DNA of 64,000 bases. Origin: Streptomyces violens (GTDB lineage Bacteria > Actinomycetota > Actinomycetes > Streptomycetales > Streptomycetaceae). Shown here piece after piece: positions 37,141-44,795 of the stretch. Positions within the stretch are counted from its first letter, which is position 1; each line of letters begins with the position of its first letter. Both the position numbers and the translations under genes were made by a program. The notes beneath the pieces were generated by a model that searched no databases, was not told the DNA's origin, and saw nothing but the letters and a program-made list of their open reading frames with translations. The stretch lies in assembly GCF_000717745.1 (NCBI RefSeq), contig NZ_JOBH01000010.1, forward strand, positions 496,001 through 560,000, read 5' to 3'.

Positions 37141-37221
37141 CCGCCCCACCCGCCCCCGGACCCCCTCCGAATCCGATTACGAACCACCCCTCCGCCATGT
37201 GTAGACTGGGCCGCGCACCAC

Positions 37222-37295
37222 GCCGCCTTAGCTCAGTCGGCCAGAGCGACGCACTCGTAATGCGTAGGTCAAGGGTTCGATTCCCTTAGGCGGCT
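37222..37295 (+). tRNA. tRNA-Thr (anticodon CGT)
   Basis: 74 bases folding into a full cloverleaf: acceptor GCCGCCT with AGGCGGC, D-stem GCTC/GAGC, anticodon stem ACGCA/TGCGT around loop CTCGTAA (anticodon CGT, reading ACG), T-arm AAGGG TTCGATT CCCTT. The 3' CCA is not encoded, as usual in Streptomyces. Confidence 0.98.
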
Positions 37296-37304
37296 CGGCG
37301 AGGG

Positions 37305-37337
37305 GAAGCCCCAGGTCACACCGTGACCTGGGGCTTC
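37305..37337 (+). terminator. tRNA-Thr terminator
   Basis: A 15-bp perfect stem (37305-37319 with 37323-37337) with a 3-base loop, nine bases after the tRNA. Confidence 0.9.
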
Positions 37338-37964
37338 TTCCGTTGTCGGGCGCGGAGCGCCGCTGGAGCCCGGGGCGCGGCCGTGGCCCGGGGGCCGGTC
37401 GGGGGTGGGGGATGTGTCGTGAAATGAGGGTGTGCGGGCGGGGGCGGGGGTCGTAGGGTCGCGGGCAGGACCACCCGTGCATGCGGGTGCAGGGATCTCC
37501 GAGCCCCCGAGATCGTCGTCCGGGCCCACAGACGGCCGGAGATCCGCCGAGTCTGCGGCGACATGCGGTTCTTCCGGCCCCGCCCTCCCGGACTTGTCCC
37601 GCCGGGAACATCCCGCGCTTCCGGCGGCCGGTGACGGGCGAAACAAGCGCCAGGAGACGGGGACGGGGAGCCACGCCTTCTCGCGCAAGGTCGCCGCCGG
37701 AGCCGACTCACGTACCCGGCGGCGACCCCTCGCCGTCTTCTTCGCCGGGCTGTGCCCGGGATTCGTTATTCGGTGCGCTGAGCCATTCGATTGAATGGTC
37801 AAGCGTCGTGGCGTTATGGGGCACCGTAAGGGCGTCGGGGAATTGCCGCGACAGATGGTTCCGTGGATTGCGCCAGTGGAGTTATTCGCAAGTCTGAGCG
37901 AGCGCCCAATGGGGTGTGACTGTAATCATTCTTGTGTCCCATTTCTGCGCAGAAGGAGAGAACC
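37338..37964. other. gene-poor stretch between tRNA-Thr and the surface-protein cluster
   Basis: 627 bases. Open frames on both strands have arginine/proline-rich shadow composition and no ribosome sites, so none is called. No integrase remnant or direct copy of the tRNA 3' end was found. The last 160 bases are AT-richer and should hold the promoter of the Trp/His-rich protein gene. Confidence 0.5.
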
Positions 37965-38189
37965 ATGCGCAAGTTCATCGGACGCTTCGCCGCCACCGCC
38001 GCGCTCACCGCAGCAGCGGTCGTCCCGCTCTCCGGAGTGGCCTCGGCGGCCCAGACGCCGACCGCCGCACCGACGACCGCCTCGGCGGCCGGTCCCTGTG
38101 GGTGGGGTTGGGGATACGACTGCTGGGGCTGGCACCACCACCACGACCACAACCTGATCAACATCGACCTCGGCCTCGGGATCCTCTGA
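37965..38189 (+). CDS. small secreted Trp/Gly/His-rich protein
   Basis: 74 aa from an ATG with AAGGAG about eight bases upstream. A clear Sec signal peptide (basic MRKFIGRF, hydrophobic Ala/Leu stretch) ends near ASA-A (residue 26). The mature part, about 45 residues, has a Thr/Ala/Pro spacer, then CGWGWGYDCWGWHHHHDH and an Ile/Leu-rich tail (NLINIDLGLGIL). The two Cys five apart could form a disulfide, and the HHHHDH run could bind metal. No family recognised. It precedes the chaplin/rodlin genes and shares their size and secretion type, so a surface role is inferred. Confidence 0.8.
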   Translation: MRKFIGRFAATAALTAAAVVPLSGVASAAQTPTAAPTTASAAGPCGWGWGYDCWGWHHHHDHNLINIDLGLGIL

Positions 38190-38249
38190 CGGGCTCGTGA
38201 GCGGACGGGAAGGGGTTGCCGGCCCCACGGGACCGGCAGCGCACAAAGG

Positions 38250-38281
38250 AGGAAGGGCCCCGCTTCTGCGGGGCCCTTCCT
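38250..38281. terminator. bidirectional hairpin between the Trp/His-rich gene and a chaplin
   Basis: A 14-bp perfect stem (38250-38263 with 38268-38281) with loop TTCT lies between two convergent genes. Confidence 0.9.
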
Positions 38282-38308
38282 GCCTTACTGCCTGCTGCTG
38301 CGCGAACG

Positions 38309-38548
38309 TCAGTCGTTGACGCAGGTGTTGCCGAAGGCGGGGTTCAGCAGACCGATGATGTTGATGGAGTTGCCGCAGACGTTCACGGGCACGTGGACCG
38401 GAACCTGAATGGCGTTGCCGGAGATCACGCCGGGCGAATTGGTCGCAGCGCCGCTGGCACCGCTGTCGGCCATCGCGGAACCGGAAGCGGCACCCGCAGC
38501 GAGGCCGGCAGCGGCCAGAACCATAGCGGCCTTGTGGGCAGTCTTCAT
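38309..38548 (-). CDS. short chaplin
   Basis: 79 aa. A signal peptide ends near AMA-D (residue 28), and one chaplin domain follows: GASGAATNSPGVISGNAIQVPVHVPVNVCGNS..., ending GLLNPAFGNTCVND. The two Cys of the domain are present, as in disulfide-forming short chaplins. Chaplins are exported, lower surface tension at the air interface and assemble into amyloid fibrils that coat aerial hyphae. It is the only chaplin here on the minus strand, divergent from the next. Confidence 0.95.
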   Translation of the reverse strand: MKTAHKAAMVLAAAGLAAGAASGSAMADSGASGAATNSPGVISGNAIQVPVHVPVNVCGNSINIIGLLNPAFGNTCVND

Positions 38549-38917
38549 GGGGAGTCCCTCCAGGGATGGTTACCGCGGCTCCGGGCGGGCGCCGCATCGT
38601 GCTGAACGCAGATCCGGTCCATCGGCTACGGGCAGCCGCCGATAAACCTTCGATCGGCTCAATGCGCTGAATGTGCAGGAGCGACCGGCTGCGTTTTGAA
38701 TTCTGGCGGGTATTGAACGCCGGACTGCGTACCGGCCGCACAAGCCGGTTTCGGCGTGTTGCGATCCGTACACCAAATCCGCACACCTGACCAGTGGTTC
38801 ACCCGGGCGGGGCCGCACCCGTCGGGCTGTTGATGCGTTGATCGGTCTGTTAGCCCAACTGGGCGACGGAAACCGAAGCCGACGTTACTGTCCGCTGTTC
38901 AGTGAAGAGGTACTGCT
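38549..38917. other. divergent promoter region between two chaplin genes
   Basis: 369 bases with no gene. It is less GC-rich than its surroundings and must carry promoters for both chaplins. A short inverted repeat TAGCCCA-act-GGGCGA lies near 38852. I could not assign BldN-type or WhiG-type promoter elements with confidence. Confidence 0.45.
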
Positions 38918-39163
38918 ATGTCGCGCGTTGCCAAGACCGCCCTGCTCTCCGCCGTGGCCGGGGCCGCGGTCCTCGGTGCTTCCGGTATGGCGTCCGCCAC
39001 CTCCGGCGCGGGCGCGTTCGGCGCCGCCGAGAACTCCCCGGGTGTCGGGTCCGGAAATCTCGTCCAGGCTCCGGTGCACGTCCCCGTGAACGCCTGCGGC
39101 AACACCGTCACGGTGATCGGCGCGCTCAACCCGGTCTTCGGCAACGACTGCGTCAACCACTGA
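38918..39163 (+). CDS. short chaplin
   Basis: 81 aa from an ATG with GAAGAGG upstream. Signal peptide to about ASA-T (28), then a chaplin domain (ENSPGVGSGNLVQAPVHVPVNACGN ... GALNPVFGNDCVNH) with both Cys. Its SPGVGSGNLVQAPVHVP core differs from the other two short chaplins (SPGVISGN..QVPVHVP), suggesting distinct assembly roles. Followed at once by a rodlin gene in the same direction. Confidence 0.95.
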   Translation: MSRVAKTALLSAVAGAAVLGASGMASATSGAGAFGAAENSPGVGSGNLVQAPVHVPVNACGNTVTVIGALNPVFGNDCVNH

Positions 39164-39304
39164 CGGAAGTGCCCGGCATGGTCCGGTGATTGCTTTCGCA
39201 CGGCGCGGCAGCCTGATGCCCTTCGGGGCGTCAGGCTGCCGCGCCGTTCCGCGTTCATTCGAGTGACAGGACGCAACCAAACTCCCCGGATTACGTTGAC
39301 CAGT

Positions 39305-39348
39305 TCGCTCCGACTACGGGCATTCCGTATTGAGAAGGGTGAATCGTG
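39305..39348 (+). promoter_or_regulatory. conserved leader shared by both rodlin genes (copy 1)
   Basis: The 40 bases before the GTG read CGCTCCG.. through CGGGCATTC to AGAAGGGTGAATC and match the other rodlin leader (42131-42175) at about 36 of 43 positions. The block contains the ribosome site and probably the start of transcription. Confidence 0.6.
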
Positions 39349-39756
39349 TTCAAGAAGGTTCTTGCCACGGGTGCCGTGGCGGCGTCCATTGTGGGCATGT
39401 CGGCGGCAGCGGCCCCCCAGGCGCTGGCGCTCGGTGACGACGGCGGTGCCACTTCCCTGAGCGGCAACGGTTCTTCGTCGTCGTTCGGTAACCAGACGAC
39501 GGCCGGCAACATGAGCACGCAGCTCGGCCTGGTCCAGGGCACGCTGAACAAGCCCTGCGTCGGTCTGCCGCTCAAGGCCAACATCGGTTCGCTCATCGGT
39601 CTCATCCCGATCACGGTCCAGGACATCAACGTGCTGGCGAACCCGCAGAACCAGCAGTGCACCGACAACTCCAGCCAGAACAAGGGCGACGAGCCCCTGT
39701 CGCACATCGTGGACGGGGTTCCGATCCTGTCGGCGAACGGCACCGGCAACGGCTGA
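39346..39756 (+). CDS. rodlin
   Basis: 136 aa, GTG start with AAGGG upstream. A signal peptide (to about ALA-L, residue 28), then the rodlin body: GNGSSSSFGNQTTAGNMSTQ, NKPCVGLPLKANIGSLIGL, PITVQDINVLANPQNQQC. Rodlins (RdlA/RdlB) organise chaplin fibrils into the paired rodlet pattern on aerial hyphae and spores. The two Cys in the body are conserved between the copies here. Its paralogue lies 2.4 kb downstream. Confidence 0.96.
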   Translation: MFKKVLATGAVAASIVGMSAAAAPQALALGDDGGATSLSGNGSSSSFGNQTTAGNMSTQLGLVQGTLNKPCVGLPLKANIGSLIGLIPITVQDINVLANPQNQQCTDNSSQNKGDEPLSHIVDGVPILSANGTGNG

Positions 39757-40103
39757 TCCTCACCGGCCGCGAAGGCCCGGACCGCCCCCCTCTCCTCCTG
39801 GGCGGTCCGGGCCTTTTCGCGTGCCTGAAAAGGCTGCCGCGTTCCCTAAAGGCTGCTGCCGGAGAGAAAGTCAGGTCCCATTACGTACCGGCGAGGCGAC
39901 GAGCGGAAATTCCTACAAGCATTACGTCGGGCCGAGTCGTTGGGTCATTAGAGGGTGTTCTGAGGAAAGTTCCAGTAGTGGGGTTTCGATTCCCCCGGGT
40001 GCTCGTTACCAGACACGGCAGCGTTGTTACGGGCGATCGGGATAGCGCTCGTGCGGCACGAAGGTCGTGACCGTTACGAACTCCGCTGCAGAAAGGGCTG
40101 AAA
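39757..40103. other. intergenic region between rodlin and chaplin
   Basis: 347 bases: a strong rodlin terminator (below), then an AT-richer stretch carrying the next chaplin's promoter. GGGGTTTCGATTCCCC at 39980-39995 resembles a tRNA T-arm, but no other tRNA element is present. Confidence 0.45.
39772..39815 (+). terminator. hairpin after rodlin 1
   Basis: A 16-bp perfect stem (39772-39787 with 39800-39815), a 12-base loop, and TT following. Confidence 0.9.
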
Positions 40104-40337
40104 GTGAAGTACACGAAGGTCGCCGCGGTCGCCGCTGGAACGCTGATGGCAGCGGGGTCCGCCGCGCCGGCGTTCGCCGACTCGGGTGCCAGCGGTGCCG
40201 CCAACAACTCTCCGGGTGTGATCTCCGGCAATGTTCTGCAGGTTCCGGTTCACGTTCCGGTGAACGTCTGCGGCAACACGATCGACATCATCGGCCTGCT
40301 GAACCCCGCCTTCGGCAACACCTGCGTCAACGACTGA
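40104..40337 (+). CDS. short chaplin
   Basis: 77 aa from a GTG with AAAGGG eight bases upstream. Signal peptide to AFA-D (25), then a chaplin domain with both Cys (SGASGAANNSPGVISGNVLQVPVHVPVNVCGN ... GLLNPAFGNTCVND). The mature part is almost identical to the minus-strand chaplin at 38309-38548, so the two are recent duplicates with different signal peptides. Confidence 0.95.
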   Translation: MKYTKVAAVAAGTLMAAGSAAPAFADSGASGAANNSPGVISGNVLQVPVHVPVNVCGNTIDIIGLLNPAFGNTCVND

Positions 40338-40373
40338 CGTCCGCGACGTACGCAGTTGCGAGTTCGACCCGGA

Positions 40374-40408
40374 CGGCCTCGGGACGCATGCCATGCGCCC
40401 CGGGGCCG
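40374..40408 (+). terminator. hairpin after the third short chaplin
   Basis: CGGCCTCGGG (40374-40383) pairs with CCCGGGGCCG (40399-40408), one G-U, with an inner GCAT/ATGC helix. Confidence 0.7.
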
Positions 40409-40472
40409 CCTTGTAGTTACGGGCGTACGGGCAGCAGCCCTTACGCGACGGCAAGCGAAGACAGGAAGACCA

Positions 40473-41216
40473 ATGCGACAGGTCCTGGCAAAGGGTCTCC
40501 TCGCCGCCGCGGCCACCACGGGTGTGCTCGGGGTGACCGGAGGCACCGCGTTCGCGGACGCGGGAGCGAGCGGTGAGAGCGCGAACTCCCCGGGAGTGCT
40601 CTCCGGGAACAACGTCCAAGCACCCGTGGAGATCCCCGCGAACATCTGCGGGAACAGCGCGGACGTCGTCGGGGCGCTCAACCCGTCCTTCGGCAACGGC
40701 TGTGCCAGTGACGGGGGCGGCGCCGGCCACCAGCAGCAGGGCGGGCAGCAGGAGCGCTCCGCCGAGGGCAGCGGGCAGGACGACGGGCAGGAGGCCGGGG
40801 AGGGCGCAGGAGAGGGCGCGGGCGCGGCCGGCTCGGCACAGAACTCGCCGGGCGTGGGTTCCGGCAACGACGCCAAGGCCCCCGTCGACGTCCCGGTGAA
40901 CGCCTGTGGCAACTCCGCGGACATCGTCGGCCTGCTGAACCCCGTCTTCGGCAACAACTGCGCCGGGTCGTCGAACGAGGAGGAGCACGAGCAGGAGCAC
41001 GCCGATGACTCCGTACCGCAGCACGTGGCGCCCGACGCCCCGCGGCCGGCAGGACCGGCGGACCCGCGCGCCGGCGAGGCGAGCGATCCGGGGTCCCCTG
41101 TGACGCAGTTGGCCCACACCGGTACCCAGCAGCTCGGCATCGCGGCCGGAACCGGCGCCGCGCTGGTGCTCGGCGGGGCGATCCTGTACCGCCGGGCGCG
41201 CCCGTCCAGGCGCTGA
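40473..41216 (+). CDS. long chaplin with sortase signal (ChpA/B/C type)
   Basis: 247 aa from an ATG with AGGAAG upstream. Signal peptide to AFA-D (29); chaplin domain 1 at about 33-75 and domain 2 at about 128-168, joined by a Gln/Glu/Gly-rich linker; then an acidic disordered spacer. The C-terminus has the sorting signal LAHTG near 215 (LAxTG, the class E sortase motif), a hydrophobic helix and basic RRARPSRR. Long chaplins are covalently linked to peptidoglycan and anchor the short chaplin fibrils. Both domains keep two Cys. Confidence 0.96.
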   Translation: MRQVLAKGLLAAAATTGVLGVTGGTAFADAGASGESANSPGVLSGNNVQAPVEIPANICGNSADVVGALNPSFGNGCASDGGGAGHQQQGGQQERSAEGSGQDDGQEAGEGAGEGAGAAGSAQNSPGVGSGNDAKAPVDVPVNACGNSADIVGLLNPVFGNNCAGSSNEEEHEQEHADDSVPQHVAPDAPRPAGPADPRAGEASDPGSPVTQLAHTGTQQLGIAAGTGAALVLGGAILYRRARPSRR

Positions 41217-41468
41217 CGGGAGAAATTCAGATTTCCTTATGGATGGATGTGCGGGAATCCGGGAAGCGGGCGAACGGGAACGCTGTGAGAGCCGCCGGAA
41301 TTCCCGTCGTTCGGGTGGCAGCGGAAAAAGGAGCGGGCCCGCAGTTTCCGTGTGCGGACCGGGTCGTTACGCATGACGACAGCGGCGGAACGTACGGCAC
41401 GCCACACTGCCTGCGCGACGCGCAGGGCGTCCTCGTCGCCCTCGCCGCTGCGGAAAGGAACGCTGAAG

Positions 41469-41756
41469 ATGAAGCTCGCGAAGACCGCGGCGATCCTCGC
41501 CGGCTCGGTGGTGGCGCTGGGGGCCGCGTCCCCCGCGCTCGCCGCTCCCGCCCCCTCGACCTCCCCGAGCATGAGCCTGAACGCCGGGCTGAACGACGCG
41601 CTCGCCAACGCGGGCCGGGCCGAGGTCGACCCGCTGGTGGACAACGCGCACCGCACGACGCACGCGCTGGGCGACGGCGACGTCGAGGGTCTGGTGGACG
41701 GCGTTACCGGCATCGCGGGGCACCTTCCGCTGGCCGGTCTGCCACTCGGGAAGTAA
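41469..41756 (+). CDS. small secreted protein, Ala/Leu/Gly-rich
   Basis: 95 aa from an ATG preceded by AAAGGAACGCTGAAG. Signal peptide MKLAKTAAILAGSVVALGAASPALA, cleaved after residue 25. The mature 70 residues have no Cys and no known domain: NAGLNDALANAGRAEVDPLVDNAHRT, then DGVTGIAGHLPLAGLPLG. It sits between the long chaplin and the second rodlin and is followed by its own terminator, so a role with the coat proteins is inferred only from position. Confidence 0.8.
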   Translation: MKLAKTAAILAGSVVALGAASPALAAPAPSTSPSMSLNAGLNDALANAGRAEVDPLVDNAHRTTHALGDGDVEGLVDGVTGIAGHLPLAGLPLGK

Positions 41757-42172
41757 CGCCGCTGGGCGGCCGATCCGGCGCAAGGATCAGCCGCCGTGCA
41801 GCGGGACGGCGTACGGCCCGTCCGGGCCCGCGACCGCGAGGACGGTTCCAGGTGAAGGGGATCGGAATCGCCCCCGCTGATCGGCCGCTCGATCAACATA
41901 CCTTGCTCCGGCCCGTTATTCGGCGCACCGCCGAATTTACCGTCGAACGGCCGAAGCCGGCGGTCGGTCCGCTTTCGCGGGATTACCTGCGGGATTCCGT
42001 GGGTCGAATACGCGCCCGGTGCGCCGCGTATTCCACCGTACGGCTGTGCCGTCGCGGTGAATTGAACGCCCGGGCGAAGAACCATATGGGTGAAAGTGCA
42101 AAACCAAACCCGCTGAAAAGAGTTGGGCAGAGCGCTCCGGATGCGGGCATTCAGTAACAAGAAGGGTGAATC
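41757..42172. other. intergenic region upstream of rodlin 2
   Basis: 416 bases. A terminator lies at the left end. The remainder is AT-richer (about 41890-42170), with no credible gene. The last 43 bases carry the leader shared with rodlin 1. Confidence 0.5.
41765..41795 (+). terminator. hairpin after the 95-aa secreted protein gene
   Basis: GGCGGCcGATCC (41765-41776) pairs with GGATCaGCCGCC (41784-41795), one internal mismatch, 7-base loop. Confidence 0.7.
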
Positions 42173-42175
42173 GTG
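42131..42175 (+). promoter_or_regulatory. conserved leader shared by both rodlin genes (copy 2)
   Basis: Same block as before rodlin 1: CGCTCCG, CGGGCATTC, GTA and AGAAGGGTGAATCGTG in the same spacing. It ends at the GTG start of this gene. Confidence 0.6.
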
Positions 42176-42583
42176 ATCAAGAAGTTCATGGCCTCGGCCG
42201 CAGTCGCAGCGTCCATCGTCGGTGCCTCGGCCGCCGCCGCTCCGCAGGCGATGGCTGTGGGTGACGACGAAGGTGCCACCGCCATCAGCGGCAACGGTGC
42301 GTCGCAGTCGTTCGGCAACTCCACCACCCACGGCAACATGAGCCCGCAGATCGGTCTGATCCAGGGCTCGCTCAACAAGCCCTGCATCGGCCTGCCGGCC
42401 AAGGCGAACATCGGTTCGCTCATCGGCCTCATCCCGATCACGGTCCAGGACATCAACGTCCTCTCCTCGCCGCAGAACCAGCAGTGCACCGAGAACTCCA
42501 CCCAGAACAAGGGTGACGAGGCGCTGTCGCACCTGCTCGACGACATCCCGATCCTGTCCGCGAACGGCGCCGGCAACAGCTGA
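42173..42583 (+). CDS. rodlin (second copy)
   Basis: 136 aa, GTG start. Same length as rodlin 1 and very close to it through the whole mature part (NKPCIGLPAKANIGSLIGL, PITVQDINVLSSPQNQQC). Signal peptide to about AMA-V (residue 28). In S. coelicolor rdlA and rdlB are adjacent and divergent; here the pair is in tandem with three genes between them. Confidence 0.96.
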   Translation: MIKKFMASAAVAASIVGASAAAAPQAMAVGDDEGATAISGNGASQSFGNSTTHGNMSPQIGLIQGSLNKPCIGLPAKANIGSLIGLIPITVQDINVLSSPQNQQCTENSTQNKGDEALSHLLDDIPILSANGAGNS

Positions 42584-42593
42584 GCGTGACGAG

Positions 42594-42630
42594 AGCCCGG
42601 GCCGTACCCTCCGCGGGGGCGGCCCGGGCT
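42594..42630 (+). terminator. hairpin after rodlin 2
   Basis: An 11-bp perfect stem, AGCCCGGGCCG (42594-42604) with CGGCCCGGGCT (42620-42630), followed by TCTTG. Confidence 0.85.
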
Positions 42631-42765
42631 TCTTGCTGCCCCGAGGCCTCTCAGGCCCGAGTCCCCAGGTCCCAGGCGGGAGGGCCGAGGTCCCGAGCTG
42701 CGGGCACGGCTGTGGCCCCGGTCGCCGCGGGTGGGCGGCGGGCCGGGGCGGGCCTCGCGTACGGC

Positions 42766-43020
42766 TCAGAGTTCGTACGGCCGCTGGCGGGGTGGGCGGC
42801 GCGGCGGGTCGGGTGCGCGCGGCGGCCGAAGTGGCGGGACGCGCGGGCCGGCCTGCGGCTCGGCATCGTCGGGGAGTTCGCGGCGGGGCGGGAACGGGCC
42901 ACGCGCGTGCCACTCGGCCAGCAGCCGGTCGTAGATCGGCGTCGGCTCCTCCCGTACCCAGCGGCCGGGCCGTGGCACGCGCGGAGGCTGCGGGTCCGCG
43001 TGCTCGTCGTCGTCCTTCAT
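42766..43020 (-). CDS. small Pro/Arg-rich protein with PTPIYDRLLAEW motif (copy 1)
   Basis: 84 aa from the ATG at 43020 (GGACGTGGAC upstream, a weak ribosome site). An acidic start MKDDDEHADPQPP, then WVREEPTPIYDRLLAEWHARG at about residues 22-42, then a disordered Pro/Arg tail. The EPTPIYDRLLAEW core recurs in the protein at 44503-44766. No known function. No signal peptide or membrane segment, so it should be cytoplasmic. The duplicated motif is the main evidence that both are real. Confidence 0.7.
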   Translation of the reverse strand: MKDDDEHADPQPPRVPRPGRWVREEPTPIYDRLLAEWHARGPFPPRRELPDDAEPQAGPRVPPLRPPRAPDPPRRPPRQRPYEL

Positions 43021-43116
43021 GTCCACGTCCACGTACAACCGCCCGCCCCGGCCGCGGGTTATGCCGGGTGTGGGCCGAAGGAGTTATACCGGCGGAGCCG
43101 GACGGGGAGGCGGCCG

Positions 43117-43857
43117 TCAGTAATCCACGTCCGGGGTCTGCTCGGCCGGAGTCTGCGCGGACGGCTGCTGCTGCGGGCTCTTGGCGATGGTCTTGGCCAG
43201 GTCGCCGGCGGCGATGAGGGTCTGCTGGGCGGCGGTCACCACATCGGCCCGGTCGCGGGCGCCGAGGGCCTGGACCAGCGCCTCGATCTTCGCGTGGAGG
43301 TCGCCGATGGCGCGGTCCCGTGGCCCGGCGGCCGCCGCCCGGGTGCCGGTCTGCTCCGGGCTCCCGGCGGCATCCGCGTCGGTCGGGTTGGCGGGCGCGT
43401 ACGGGGCGGGCCCCGCATACGGGTTGGCACCGGCGTACGGATCGGCCTGGGCGTACACGTCGGAGGACGCGTCCGTACCGGTGAGCCCGTACTGGTCGTA
43501 CTGCCCGTACTGTCCGTACTGGTCGTAGCCCGGAGCCGGCCGCGCGTCGCGGCCCTGCAGCTTGGCGAGTTCCGCGGCGATGGCCTGGGCCTCGGTCTTG
43601 GTGTTCGCCGTGGAGGGGGTGTCGTCCTTCTTCAGCGCGTCGCCGACCACGTGGAGCACGTCGCTGAGGGCGCCCAGCAGGCCGCCGTTCTCGTTGCCGT
43701 TCTGGGGGGCGTCGGGGGCGGGCGCCAGGACGGCCGCGTCGGGAGGAGCGGCGTTCCGCTCGGCGGTGGACGAGGCGGCCGGGCCGGCCGTGCCGAGGAC
43801 GAGGGCGCCGCAGGCGGCGGAGGTGACGATGAGTCCGGGCTTCCGGAGCATGCGCAT
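43117..43857 (-). CDS. secreted protein with Tyr/Gly and Pro/Tyr repeats
   Basis: 246 aa from the ATG at 43857 (AAAGGA six bases upstream). Signal peptide MRMLRKPGLIVTSAACGALVLG..., cleaved near PAA-S (about 29). The mature protein has an Ala/Asn-rich first part, a helix (ENGGLLGALSDVLHVVGDAL), and then a low-complexity centre with YDQYGQYGQYDQYG and PYAG/PYAP repeats (about 105-160). A helical segment (DLHAKIEALVQALGARDRADVV) and a Gln/Pro tail follow. The Tyr/Gly repeats resemble self-associating surface or prion-like sequences. No family recognised. Confidence 0.8.
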   Translation of the reverse strand: MRMLRKPGLIVTSAACGALVLGTAGPAASSTAERNAAPPDAAVLAPAPDAPQNGNENGGLLGALSDVLHVVGDALKKDDTPSTANTKTEAQAIAAELAKLQGRDARPAPGYDQYGQYGQYDQYGLTGTDASSDVYAQADPYAGANPYAGPAPYAPANPTDADAAGSPEQTGTRAAAAGPRDRAIGDLHAKIEALVQALGARDRADVVTAAQQTLIAAGDLAKTIAKSPQQQPSAQTPAEQTPDVDY

Positions 43858-44502
43858 GGTGGTCCTTTCGGGTGACCGGTAGGAGTGGCAGTGGTCGGCG
43901 CGGCAGTGCCGTCGAGCGGTACCGCCGAGCGGTGCGTCGGGGAAACGCCGAGATACCGTCACGGTGCAAAGGCCGGTCGCCGCGCGCAATTCATCGGCAA
44001 CGCGCCGTCAGGAGCAGCCGGTTGCGGTCGCATTGTCTGACCTGCCGTTTCGGCCTGAGCAGCGAAGACGGCGGGGCTGCGGCCATTCGTGGCGGCGCGG
44101 ACGGGCATACGAGTGGCCCGTGCGGGCGCGGTCGGAGGCGGCCGGCCGCCCCGGAGTGCGCGGCCGGGTGGCACCGCGCGCACGGCCGGGTGGCGCCGGG
44201 CCCGGAGTCATTACCTCCCGGCCCGTGACGGCGTTGCACTGGGTGTGGCGGAACGTGTCACTGACCGTGATGCGTGGGCCTTCGCGGGGCGGTGCCGTCC
44301 TCACCCTCCGGCACCGTCCCGCCTCCCGGCAGAGGCGCGTTCGTACGGCTGAGGGAACGTATCTTCATGCCGTCCCCGGTGCAGGCGTATTCCGTACCCG
44401 GTACGAGTGCGGGCCGCAACCCGGGGCCATCGGTCCGAGTTGAACCCCGGCGTGGAGCTCTTTCTCGACAGACAGCGCCCGGGAGTCGTGCCGCGCCCCG
44501 CG
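43858..44502. other. divergent intergenic region
   Basis: 645 bases between the Tyr-repeat protein gene and the second PTPIYDRLLAEW gene. Several open frames exist on both strands, but all have Arg-rich shadow composition. Nothing is called beyond the probable promoters of the two flanking genes. Confidence 0.45.
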
Positions 44503-44766
44503 ATGGAGCCGACCCCGATCTACGACCGGCTGCTGGCCGAATGGCGGGCGGGCACCGTCCGGCGGCCCGCCGCCCTGTGGCCGCACGACGACACGGTGCG
44601 CGGCACCGGCCAGGGGCCCGGCGGTCCGGGCCCCGGTCCGGTGGGCCCGGGCCGCGCCGGTGGCCCGTCCGGCGGGCGGCTGCCCGCCGTCGTGCCGCCC
44701 TCGATGGTGCGCCGGGGCAGGGTGCCCGTCGCGCCCCGGCCGGTGGCCGCCTCGCACCCGCTGTGA
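44503..44766 (+). CDS. small Gly/Pro-rich protein with PTPIYDRLLAEW motif (copy 2)
   Basis: 87 aa from the ATG at 44503, which begins directly with MEPTPIYDRLLAEWRAG. A GTG at 44452 would add 17 residues and make it more like copy 1; no ribosome site settles this. A disordered Gly/Pro stretch follows, then a basic C-terminal part (MVRRGRVPVAPRPVAASHPL). It shares 13 residues in a row with copy 1 but little else. Cytoplasmic, function unknown. It converges on the next gene. Confidence 0.65.
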   Translation: MEPTPIYDRLLAEWRAGTVRRPAALWPHDDTVRGTGQGPGGPGPGPVGPGRAGGPSGGRLPAVVPPSMVRRGRVPVAPRPVAASHPL

Positions 44767-44795
44767 GGGCGGTCCACCCGTCGTGAGGGCGGCCC

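Noticed and set aside
37338..37802. Open frames on both strands after tRNA-Thr, considered as an integrase remnant
   Set aside because: No recombinase motifs; Pro/Arg-rich shadow composition; no repeat of the tRNA end.
39980..39995. T-arm-like GGGGTTTCGATTCCCC between rodlin and chaplin
   Set aside because: No acceptor, D or anticodon arms nearby; probably chance, at most an old tRNA fragment.
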